Positions 39,301 through 50,300 of a stretch of 64,000 nt of DNA are shown one piece after another. The position numbers and the translations under genes were made by a program. The notes below the pieces were generated by a model. It was given only the letters and a program-made list of their open reading frames with translations. It had not been told where the DNA came from and searched no databases. Source of the DNA: Ectocarpus siliculosus (Eukaryota; Sar; Phaeophyceae; Ectocarpales; Ectocarpaceae); assembly GCA_000310025.1 (NCBI GenBank), contig FN649742.1:3580118-3644117 (forward strand), read 5' to 3'. Numbering within the stretch: position 1 is the first letter of the stretch; every line of letters starts with the position of its first letter.

Positions 39301-42293
39301 TGTCGACAATGTCGACAAGATTGTGTCTAAGCCAGTTCTGGTCGCCGTTGCGAGTCACCGTCGCTTGCTTGGGGAACGTATTCAGCTTCAATGCCCTCAC
39401 TTCACGTTGCTTCTATTTCGGTCACCGCCGAAGCAGAAGGGCTCTTGACACACGGGGAAGTTGTCTCCCCGCAAATCAACGCCGGACCGTAAGACCCCGC
39501 GTTCAAACTCAACCATCTTATTTTCATCCGCAGACGGTGACCTCCGCCCGATCCCGGCGACTCCCTCCCCCCCTTGTCGCACTCGTCTTTTTTTTTTTTT
39601 CTTTTTTTTTCCTGCGTAACAGGTGGGATTGAACGGGCTGAGCGTTAAGGCGGCCGAAGCCATTCGATTGGCGGTGGAGTCTCCGACCGCTCCTCACGAC
39701 CGCAGCAGCAGCTTTGTCGACGACCTCGAAAAAAACGGGGGGCGGGGGCGGCAAAGGCCGCGGCGGCAACGGCAGCGGCGGCGACATGATCCGGCAGCAC
39801 CCGGCGTCGACGAGCCGGGCCTGAGGTCGCGAAGGGGGACTGCGACAGCAGCACCGGCCGAAGAACGGTCTGCGAGGGGGGCGGAAGTCGGGGAGTACGT
39901 ACCTCCGGGGGGGAGCGTGGAACTGGGACTGTTCGGGAAAAAGTTCGCTTCGTTTCAACAGGTAGGTGCTGCTGTGGGTGGCTCGTGTTGTTGTGAGCGT
40001 CTCCCGAGAGGGTTCAAAAGAGACCGCGTTGGGGGGGGGGCGACGGTCGCGCGCTCTGTGTGCCTTGTCTTGTTTGTCCTTGCCGTTAAATGTGGTACAG
40101 AAATTTAGTCGTCGCCGCTTAGAGGGCACTCATGGGGTTTCTCTTCGCAAAAATAGTGTCCTTAAAAGCGGGCACGTGTTATTGAAACATTTACACCCCT
40201 ATTGTTTTTTTATTCTGCGGGCCACCACCATGCTTCTGAAAAGGATGGAGCTCTGAAACGGGGACAACATTATTTATCGGTAGCGAGTGGTTGACCCCGG
40301 TTGGCGTGTCTTGCCAAGAGCCGTGCTTGTTGGTGGTCAACGCGCGATATACCGCGCGGGCTCAGGTTGTGGAATGGATGGGTGGATTGGGCAGGACCCG
40401 ATCATCCCGTTCATCGCAGAGTATGCCTTTGATTTTGTCGGTACTTGGAACAGGTGTGACTATCCTCAGACTTGCGCGTGGATCCTTAGGGTACGAAGGG
40501 TCTGTCTCTCTCGAAGAATGGGATTCAATGCACGACTCCCTTCAGTGTTGCAAGGTCTAGTCCCGTCTGCACCAGGGTCGGCTCCGGGGTTTCAGCACGA
40601 CAGCATGGAGGTGTATGGCACTACTAATATTCGCGGGCAAACCTTTCACGAGTTCTGTGTCCACAAGCGGAGCTCCCAATGGATGTTTCGCCTCCTGCTG
40701 GTATTTTGTCGTCCAAACATCATCGCGACCCCAGCTCTCACCAACCGAGCATGCTATTGATCCCTCCGCCCTCCCGGCATAGCAGGGATGCGAGGTGAAT
40801 GGTCTAACGACTACGCCACGCATATACACTATAGTACACCTCGTCTTCAATTGTTTTCACTTCATTTATCGAAAGTGTTCGACTCTCTGCTCTTCGTTCA
40901 TCCCTCCGTACCGCAACAGGCTGGAGGCTCCGGGAGAGAGCTAGATGTCGAAGTGTTCGGGAAGCGGGTCCGCTTCGAGCGGACGGGGGGCTCGCCGCCG
41001 TCCCCACGGCCTGGCTCGTCTCCGCCGCCTTCGATGGCCACCGCCGAGCCTGACCCGTGGTCTGACGATGATGACGGAGGCGGCGGTGTCGAGGACGACT
41101 CTGATCTTGGCGGGGTGTCCGCCGCCGCTACCGACGGCTCCTCCTCTTCTTGGTCCTCCGAGGAGGAGGAGAATGATGATGACGATGGTCGTGGGCACGA
41201 GGGGGGGCACGATGATAGTCGAGGGGGCAGGGGCCCCGCGGTTCTCGGCAGCGATGACCCTGAGAACGCCAGCATCAGCAGTGCTGCCGACGATACGGAG
41301 GATTGGGATGATGGTGGTGAAACGAGCGATGGCGGCGACGACGAGGAACGCGGCCTTGACTCGAGCGCTGCCGGGAGGGGCAAGCCCGGCCTACGAAACC
41401 CGGCGTCGCGGAGAAATTTCAACGTGCGCGGGGGTGGCGGCGGCGGCGGCGGGGGCGGCGAACCGCCGACAAAGATACCAGGTCGACGGACCCGGTCATC
41501 GCGGGACGCAGGAGGAGCAGACGACGGCGAGTGGGCTGCGGGGTTCGAAACGGTGTCAGCCGAAGAAACCGAGGCAGACCCCGAGAATGGTGAGGATGGC
41601 AGCGGGGCGGCAAAGGTTGAATGGGAGGACGGTTTCCGCGAGTCGCGAACAGAACAAGGAGCGGAAGACAGCGAAGACGGCGAGTGGGCTGCGGGGTTCG
41701 AAGCGGTGTCCGAAGAAGCGGAGTCGGACTGCGAGAGCGCCATGGGGGGCGGCGGAGCAGCATCGGCCGAGGTTGAATGGGAGGACGGTTTCCGCGAGTC
41801 GAGAACGGAACAAGGAGCGGAAGACAGCGACGACGGCGAGTGGGCTGCGGGGTTCGAAGCGGTGTCCGAAGAAGCGGAGTCGGACTGCGAGAGCGCCATG
41901 GGGGGCGGCGGAGCAGCATCGGCCGAGGTTGAATGGGAGGACGGTTTCCGCGAGTCGAGAACAGAACAAGGAGCGGAAGACAGCGACGACGTCGAGTGGG
42001 CGGCAGGGTTTGAATTGGCGTCAGCAAAAGAAGCTGAGTCGGACTGCGAGAGCGCGATGGGTAGCGGCGGAGCGGAATCGGCCGAGGTTGAATGGAAGGC
42101 CGGTTTCCGCGAGTCGCGCAGGGAACAGGGAGCGGAAGACGGCGAGTGGGCGGCAGGGTTCGAACCGGTGTCAGAGGTAACTGGCCGAAACACTGCAGCT
42201 GACCGCGGCTCAGCACCAACCGAGATTATGGAATGGAGCGCAGGCTTCGACGATTGCGAGTTCAACGGAGGGTCGGGGCGCCGGGGGGAGTGA
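33305..42293 (+). CDS. Leucine-rich-repeat (RNI-type) protein with acidic EW..GF repeat tail
   Basis: Nine exons, all in phase: 33305-33649, 34496-34710, 34963-35271, 35774-35848, 37126-37219, 37928-38191, 38764-39186, 39623-39961, 40920-42293; about 1145 residues. Exons 1-8 encode ribonuclease-inhibitor-type LRRs with the L..L.L..N.(I/V)...GA..LA..L pattern (LDLTRCKIGDDGARCLANAL, YNDISADGALALASLL, NHVGDAGAVALADGL). Variable Gly/Ala/Glu-rich loops interrupt them, as in NOD-like or RanGAP-like repeats, but no NACHT or GAP catalytic part is seen. The last exon is highly acidic (WSDDDDGGGG, SSEEEENDDDD) and holds ten EW..GF motifs. The start is uncertain: in-frame ATGs also occur at 33131 and 33146. 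Probably a protein-interaction scaffold; no specific function is claimed. Confidence 0.85.
36975..37062 (+). mobile_element. 3' tail of poly-C retroelement family
   Basis: Contains CTCCGTCCCGGCATGTAAGG, GTCAGTGGTCTTCGGCATGC, ACATGAGTACGAG and then a C run, matching the family 3' end. It lies in gene sense orientation in intron 4 of the LRR gene. The C run ends about 63 bases before the 3' splice site (37126). The preceding roughly 580 bases may be its body but show no coding content. Confidence 0.7.
37818..37845 (-). repeat. Copy of 20-base motif shared with 42.56 kb
   Basis: The minus strand reads CGCCTACACTAAAACCTATA, identical to the core repeated twice at 42557-42604. It lies in intron 5 of the LRR gene. 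Confidence 0.7.
38595..38700 (+). mobile_element. 3' tail of poly-C retroelement family
   Basis: Contains GAGGACGCATGGTCAGTGG, TCTAGCCGCCAGGGCATG and GACATGAGTACGCA, then a C run that passes into (CTC)n. It has the same 3' end as the LINE copy ending at 58592. It is in sense orientation in intron 6 of the LRR gene, upstream of the acceptor before 38764. Confidence 0.75.
40767..40845 (+). mobile_element. Retroelement-family 3' tail without C run
   Basis: Contains AGGGATGCGAGGTGAATGG, TCTAACGACTACGCCACGC and ATAGTACACC, a diverged copy of the family tail. It lies sense in intron 8 of the LRR gene, ending about 75 bases before the acceptor of the last exon (40920). Confidence 0.7.
41518..42180 (+). 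repeat. Coding tandem repeat, about 156-bp unit (EW..GF protein repeat)
   Basis: Four full units and a partial fifth in the last LRR-gene exon. Units 2 and 3 are almost identical at DNA level (156 bases, 52 residues). Each unit has DGEWAAGFE and, about 30 residues on, EW(E/K)(D/A)GFRESR with EQGAED. The final short copy has EWSAGFDD. Confidence 0.9.
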
Positions 42294-44316
42294 TAAGGCT
42301 GTAAAGGTGTTAGGAATCGATTACTGCGATGTTGAAAGGAAAAAATGACGTGCTACAGCAGTTTAGTTGTTGACAAGTATATCTAGAAGGCTCGAATGGA
42401 ATTATACTCATGTGCTTGCCTGGTGTTGAGGTTGGAGGACTTTTGGAGAAACTTTGAGATCCCTGTAGTGGGGCTCATGCTACACGTTGCGTGCTACGAA
42501 CAACGGCAGGATACGCGCGCTACCGTCGAGGACTCGCGGAGGGTGCTCAGCCAAGACGCCTACACTAAAACCTATATAGTCGACGCCTACACTAAAACCT
42601 ATAGGTGGGCAGTCGCCGTGGGGGTGTTCCACCCCATGAGACAACGTAAGAAACGAGCCTCGCCCATAGGGTAAAGAGGTTGTGAAGTGGTGCCGCGTTC
42701 TTTACATGTGCAGCTCGAGATATCGAGACCCACCCATCCACCTTGTCCTGCGACAAGCCGGCCGGGCACCGCCGTTGTGTGGTGAGCGCCGTGGTAGACA
42801 ATTGAAGCGTGCAAGGCTGGCTATAGGCTTTCCTCGGATGTTTGTGCTACAATATTCGAGGTATCGGCCCGTGCCGTGTCGTCAGTCGTAGTCTTTCATG
42901 GTGAATTTCCACCCGCTCGAGTTAGTTACCAAAACGAGCACTCTTCTCCTCCTCATCACTTGGCGCGGGACTAATTTGTCCCCGACAACAAGGGAGGGAG
43001 AAATAAGCTGCTGGTGACGGATCTGGGGAGCTGTTTTACGGCCAAGTCCTTAGATTTCGGATTTTTTTAGGCCCCAATTCTTGAGCGGTGGCGCGTTCTG
43101 TATAGAAGGAAAGTCTAGCCATCGTTGGGCCCTTCGAGACCACCTATGGTTTCCTCTCTTGCATGCTCGATTTCCCAAATACATTTTCGCCCTGCCGGAC
43201 TGGGGCGTGCGTTCAAAGTCCTCATCGCAGGCGCGTGATAACACCAAAGCTTGTTTGCTCCATGAGCGACGTAAAACCCAGAAATAAGCAAGCAACGCCC
43301 ATTCAGACGAATTCCAACTTCTGTTTCCAACGTTTGCAACACAAGCGCACCAGTCGGGAACAGAAAGCCTGGTTCTCGAATGGATCTATGTGAAGCGTTT
43401 CCCTACCAAAAAACAAAACAAACACAACTACCGTTGAACGCTGCGCTGCTGCTGCGTTCATGCTGACGATACCAAAAAAAATCTATTGCGCTCTCGGGGC
43501 CCGTGGTCTGTCAAAACTGAGGGGTGTGGCCGCGTGGGTGAGAGGGGAGGTTGCACGAGGGCACTCGGCTGCAACTCCCTACCCACATTGAAAGGAAGCG
43601 CGCGCGTCGCCTCTTCATTGCATGACAGGCTTCCCCGCTGACTGCTTCGCCGTAGCAACTATGACTTCCTCTCCCTCCGCGTGTATTTTCACGTTCGTGC
43701 GTGGACATCTGATGTTCGTTCGGTTCTCCCCTGCAACGGAACCACACCGAACGAGAGACTTAACGCGCATCACCTCTTCTACCGCCGTCCACGCCAAAAA
43801 CTCGAACCAAAACAAGAAAAAACAGCGAAATCGACCACAACGAAAAAACAACCGACGGAAACACACAAAACACTACAATACCGGGAGAGCGCATGGTCCA
43901 CGTGGTGGATGGTCCAAGAAAAACAGGCCAAACGACTTGACCAGGTGGGTCGGCGAAAACCACCCGCCAAGCCGGGGCACGCGGACAAGAAGCGGAGAGG
44001 GGGGGGGGGGGTCATCCACCCTGAAGTTGTCTAAGGTTTCCCCCCTCCTGCTGTCGAAACAAAGCATAAAAAACTACATCACGTACAATACACATCACTA
44101 GACGATACGCGATGTAGCCAAACATATCCAAAAAAACGGCGTGTTACGCACCACAGGACCCGGCAAGCATCACGGGAAAACGAAACCAAAAACATGAACA
44201 AAAAAAAAAATCCGGCAAAATCTCCGCGAACACTCGACCCAAGCACGGCGGCAGTTGGAACTCCCTTGAGCCACCCCCCTCCCCCCGAATCCGCGCCCGG
44301 GCGTCAGCCACCGAGA
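42294..44316. other. Convergent intergenic region
   Basis: The spacer between the LRR gene (+) and VAP gene (-) stop codons. It contains a 26-base direct duplication at 42557-42604 (core GACGCCTACACTAAAACCTA). No exon with recognisable homology was found. Confidence 0.55.
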
Positions 44317-47300
44317 TCAAATAGATTCGGAGCCCAGGAGGAGAGGGTATCCATTCGCGGCAGTCCACTGTCCGGCGAAAAGCGCCAACGCAGCTACGAT
44401 AAGTACGAAGAACAGCGAGAAACCCTGCGCCGGGAGAGAGCGGCGGTAGTTGACATGGGGGGGGGGGGGTTGGGATCGTTTGAAGCGTGAAACAACGGCG
44501 ACGGTTGGGGAGAGGGGTTGGTGGGGACAACGCCAGAGGTGAAGCCCGTGCACTTGTAGCCGCGGGTCAGAGAGAGACCACAGCAAGTGCTGCCAATTTG
44601 CGCCAGTTTTTTCTCCCAACACAAATATGTGAGAGATACCCACAGCCGCGCACGATGAAACAACAAGACAACGCGCACGGCGCACGAGGAAGCAAATCCA
44701 ACCAACAAAGAAAGGACAATATATATATATGCCAACCACTACACAAAACGGCACAGCAGTACTTGCAGTCACAACCGAGCGTCGAGAGAAGGTTCGCCTC
44801 CTCAGCTGTGAAACCGTCATACTTTACGCGTGCACACCCAAAATACAGCACAAACCGCCTCGCGGCCCCTACTGAAGCAAAACCAAACACCGCAAAAAAA
44901 AAGACACATACCGCAGAGGCTATTGTCGTTGTTGCCTGCTCGCAGGTAACATCACAAAACACCGTTAAGCATGTTGCACAGTAGAACACCGACGCCGAGA
45001 AAGCCTATGACGAATAGTACCCCTTTTCGCTTAAAAGCATGCAACACCAACAATGGTAATACCGTTAAATGCTAAATAGGATATTGACCGGCTTGGATGA
45101 CGGTGCCAAGCATAAGCTGATCAGAGAGCTAATCATCACGATCGTAAGATTGACAGACAGACTGACTGACTGACAGCCTCACCGAGCGACTCTCGGAGGG
45201 AGAGGTGGATCCCGCCACGCTCCCTGCGGGCCGCCTGGCTCCGGGTTCCATCACTGATTGTTGTTGACGATGACGTCGTTGTCGGTGTTGTTGATGATTA
45301 TGTTGTCGATGTTGTTGTTGACGTCGTTGTTGACGATGGTGTTGTTGTCGTTGTTGACGATGGTGTTGTTGTCGTTGACGACGATGGTGATACCCATGTT
45401 GTTGTGGTTGTGGCAGGAGCAGCGGGGGCAGCAGCAGCAACAGCAGCGGTTAATGAGGGATGAGAATCAAGGTCAGCACGGTGGTGATGTTATCGATGTT
45501 GGTGTTGTGGTTGCAAAAGCGGCAGCGGCGGCAATGAGGATAAATCTCGCGCACCACGGCCGTGAAATAAAGAATGCGCAGCAGCAGATTAGTACCGGAC
45601 ATGACTCAAAACACTGCAGCAAACAGGACGCTCGGCAGTCAGAGACCGGGATCGCCATATAGTGACATCATACAGGTGTACAGTAGCCATGAGGGCAGCT
45701 GAAAGTGTCAAGACCAGCTACGGCATAGTTTCCGCAATTGTGCGAGTCGCCACACACACACACACACACACACACATGTGTACCCCAGATCGACTTTCAT
45801 AGAATAGCTCGGTTGCTCCACGAGCACACAGATTGCCCATGCCTAAAATGGGACGGTTCTGGAAATATCACGAGGAGAGGCTTCCTTAGACACGTCGACC
45901 GTTTTGCGCACCTACCCTCTTGGTCGTGGAGCAATCGAGCTTGAATAGTAGTAATAGTCAGTTTAGGGGTGTGGGACGGCTCGCACTTCTACGGGAACAC
46001 AACACAAGTCGATCGACTAAATGTAGAGGCCGATCGATCGATTTAATGTATAATAAGAGATCGAAAGATAGATTCAATATGCAATAGAGGTCGATCGATT
46101 GAAAAATGTAGAGAACGATCGATCGATTCAATCAAGTACAATAGTGGCGGCCGATCGAATTAATGTACAATAATAGTAGGTCGCTCGATCGATTGAGTAA
46201 ATGCACAACAGAGGTTGATCGATAGAGTAAATGCACAACAGAGGTCGCTCGATCGATCTCAGTCCATTGATCACAGCCGCGGGATTGGAAAATACCGCGT
46301 CTCGCAACACGCATGCAGGACCCAGGACACAAGTGCAAGGCGCGTTGTTGCTTCGGTAGAGGGCGAAAGACACGAGACCCCACCCCCCCCCCGCCGCCCA
46401 AAAAAGCGCGGTATTTATGCAACCAAGGAAGCAATACAGCAGTTAAAACCCTAGCGTGCGACACAGCCAGCGGCGGGGGCTTCCCGTGCAACGGGAGTCG
46501 GGTCTCACTTTTTGTCTCGAGCAGCTTGCGAGCTTGCTGTTCTCTCGCCAGATCCTCCTTGGTGGCCCCGAGCGATCTCTGAATCAAGTCCTGTTGAGCA
46601 CCACAACCCGCCGCCAAAAACAAGCCCGTTAAGAACAAGAGAAGGGGAGAAGAACAAGAAAAGAGACAAGCGTAAGGCGAGGTATGTACGCAACGTCTTT
46701 TGGGTAAAGGTTGGGTTCTGTTCAAAGTGGTCACGATACCTACAATAGTCGGTCAAGCGATATGCTAGGAAAAAATTATCCATCGATTATTTCCACCGCC
46801 TGTCGAAATACCCAATAGGTGTTCCGGTGTGCGATAATCGATATGTACCTATTCGCAATAATGCAGACGAACCAAAGTTGCGGACTTCCGTGGGAGCAGC
46901 GTGCAGCATCTAGGCAGCAGCATGAAAAAAAAAAAGAGCTAATGGTGAGTTTCCGAGCCAAGCTTACGTGTCCAGGAAAGCCATGACAGCATTCCGTTTT
47001 CTCCCTCTCTTGACTTGGAGAAATTTGATTGGCGTGCGTTTTGAATCTACGTCGTCAGCTCCGCGCTCTACGTTTTCAAAACGCCCCCCAACACAACTCT
47101 GCACACCGTTTTTTTACAAAGGTTTTTGCCTTCCCACTGCCAAAGGAAGTACCCACCGATATTCACGATGCTAATCAAATTAAAAATCCTCAAAAAAAAA
47201 CACATCCGGCACAACACGATGCAGAAAAGTCCGATCCCCCCTCCCCCGTGGTTTGACATGCCACAAGCTCGACGTCTCGACGAAAACAAAAGAGGGCGAC

Positions 47301-50300
47301 GAAAAAAAAACATGCCCCCTAGATCAACGAAAGCGAGAACCGGGAAAAGAGCATCATTTTTTTTTTTCGTTTCATCGTGGTATAAATATTTTCGTTCTCC
47401 AACCTTTTCCGCCGTGAGGTTGATGGTGAACGAGACTAGGTCGTCGTACTTTCGCCGGAGTTCCGCAGCCTGAGCCCACATCTGATCTTGGGACCTGCAA
47501 AAAGACAAAAAGATACGTCCGTTCCGTTAATTTACGACCAACGACGTGCGGCCCCGGCATGCAACAAGCAGCACACAGCAGCAACCGACGATGCGCAGTC
47601 AACGTCAAGGAACAAAGGTCAAGGCCCCACGCATCCAAGAAACCGAAACCTGACGAACCGTACCCGGCGCCGATTATAATCAGTGGTATTTACCTATGCC
47701 TGGTACTGGGCATCAGGGAACACACCCGGGGGGAAACCGGCAGAGCGCTTTGCTCGCTTCCACAGCACCCAAACCTCCCCCCCCCCCCTCTGTTGTTCCT
47801 GGCACCACGTCTTCTATCTAGGTCTCCGCATCGGTTTTTGAGCGTCCCACCTCTCAAATCTCTCTGGAAGTATATTCCGCTACTACATCGCCGTGCAGTA
47901 CACTCCCAACACCCCCAGCCCCTTGTTTTGCCTTTGGGCTCCGTCCCTCAGTTACTTGGTACGGTCATCGCCCCCCCCCCCCGGTGTTTGCCATCGGGGT
48001 TGGGTTTTCGTCGCTTGGCAACGACGTTGTAAAACAAGCCCCCCACTCGGTGTTTGCCATCGGGATTGTGTTTTCGTCGCTTGGCAACGACGTTGTAAAA
48101 CAAGCCAATTCACTTCGTGAATTCGGCAACCAGGTTACCGCTTTTTTTTTTACCTCGTTTTTTTTTTTGGCGGTAACCATAATGGTGGTCGAGTAGATCA
48201 TGTTGTGCGGGGTCGAGAACCCTCACTCCGCGCAACGGAGGATGATCGCACCACGTTGTGTTAAAATGGTCAAGCTTCCTCGAGGAAGTTACACAGTGCT
48301 TACAACTGTCTCTGGAAGTGAAAGCGCCAGAAAATAAATTAAGTCATACGTAGCTGTCATCCGTACGCAAGGAAGTAAGCACAAGATGCCGAACACCCTT
48401 AGCAGGATGCAGCTCACCCTTCATGCGACTCGCCAAATACTTCACGGCGCTTCGCGCTTGGTGATGTGAGAGCCTGGTCCGGTGAGAACCCGGCGTGCTC
48501 CGTCCCGGCTTTGTAGGGATGCGGGGTCAATGGTCTAACGACTACGGCATGCACGACTATGAGTACACCCCCCCCCCGGGGTCTAGTTGCCCGTCCATTC
48601 GTCGAGCAAGCCTCTCACATGTCGCTCCCGTCGCCGCCGGCGCCGCCTTGCAAGCCGTCCTCGGTCCCGGTAGCGAACCTCGACCGACTGCTGTCCCCGG
48701 CGATGGCGTCCCTAACCCCATTCGATGCCTGTACGGACACACAAACCAACAGCAACAACAATAACAACAACAATAAAAGCACGGCAAAAGTGAAATCTTA
48801 CTACGCAAGGGCCGCACCGGGCTGCGGTGGACAAGAGTAGCACCAGCACATAGCTGCAGATTGCATGTGGATCGGCGCAACCATAGAGAGAGCACCAGCA
48901 CCAGCTACGGTGGCGGCAACACTCTGGCGGAGACAGCAGGCAACAAAACGCTGCAATTCCCCACCACCACCACCACCACCACCACCCCGCGACCGTCACT
49001 GACCGAAGAACAACATCCACAGCCGAAACACACACACCAGATACTAGCATTATCTGTTTCCAGCCGCACTGAGACTGGCGCCTTCTCATTGGGCAGCCAG
49101 TTATCGCGGTCAATGCCAATAACATAGACACACAAAACACACACGCACTCGTGGTCGTGTTCTTCATCCCGCTACAATGGCTGGCGTCTTTTCATTGGTC
49201 AGTCGGTTAGCGCGGTCGATCTTAACAAAAAAAACAACAACACACACAATGCAATTGTACCTTAACAAAAAAACAACAACACACACAATGCAATTCTACC
49301 TGTTTGAGGGTTTCAGCGGAGGACGGCGGTATCGACGGCCGCGGGAAGGTGAAGTGGACCACCAGCTTCTTCTGCTGAACCCTCGCCTTCGCCTCCTTCC
49401 AAAGACCGGGGGGCTGGTTTCACGGAAAGTTCCGCAACGCACAAAAACAACGTGTAAAAAGAGTCAGTCGCTTTGTCAGCCACCACACAAGAGAGAGAAC
49501 GAGCCAACTGCTGTGCAACAGCACCCATCGATGAGCAAATATGCAGAACTAGTACGATATAAGACCACACAATGGAAATCATCTGCGTAGAAGGTTAACG
49601 GATATACTTGGGGGGCTCCGTGAAATGGATATGTTTGTCGGACAAGCATTTTTTTCTCGTATGACACTCGGGATCCTTGTGACATTTTCGGGCTCTCGTG
49701 TGCAATCTCTCTTCTTCTGTTCCATAAATGGACTAAACTATTTTGTTCTTGTGCCTCATCCCTGGTGACCATACTCCAGAGCTGCTCGCGCCATGTGCCG
49801 CACGATGGCAATACGGGGGGGTGACGAGATGTTGTAGAAGGGGCGGTGGGGGAATGCAGCAAGCTGCAACAGCCAACGCCGCGCGATGAAACGAAAAAAA
49901 CAGCGCTCACGGCCACCCTTTTTTGTATTTTCCCCACCGACTCTCTCCCTCCCTCTCCTGACCCCCCCCCCCCCCCCCTCCCTGGCCCTTCCTACCCCCT
50001 CTCTTATCCCGCTCCCACTCACCACAGCGCCCGCGGTGGCACTCTCGCCCTGCAGCGGCAATGCCTGCACCATGAACTTGTTCGTCTCGTTGCACCCACC
50101 GGTCTGCATGAACTCCGAAATAAGCCCCCTGAAAACAAAAAAGCGGCAAACCACCACACGCAAAGGCCGGGCCGGGAGGGGGCAGGGCTGACCAATAGCT
50201 ATATAATGTATCATAACTAGATTCGCTTGCTGCTCGACGAATCCATCTTGATCAGGACGGCAGTGGGAGTGAGTCAGCTCTGGAACACCAACTACCTTGG

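Noticed and set aside
40898-42265. 455-codon open frame antisense to the last LRR-gene exon
   Set aside because: Shadow frame opposite the GC-rich acidic repeat. Ser/Pro-rich composition mirrors the Asp/Glu/Gly-rich sense strand; no homology or splice context.
46004-46262. GATC-rich array considered as a replication origin or CRISPR-like array
   Set aside because: Units are irregular and without unique spacers, the setting is a eukaryotic intron, and no associated genes exist.
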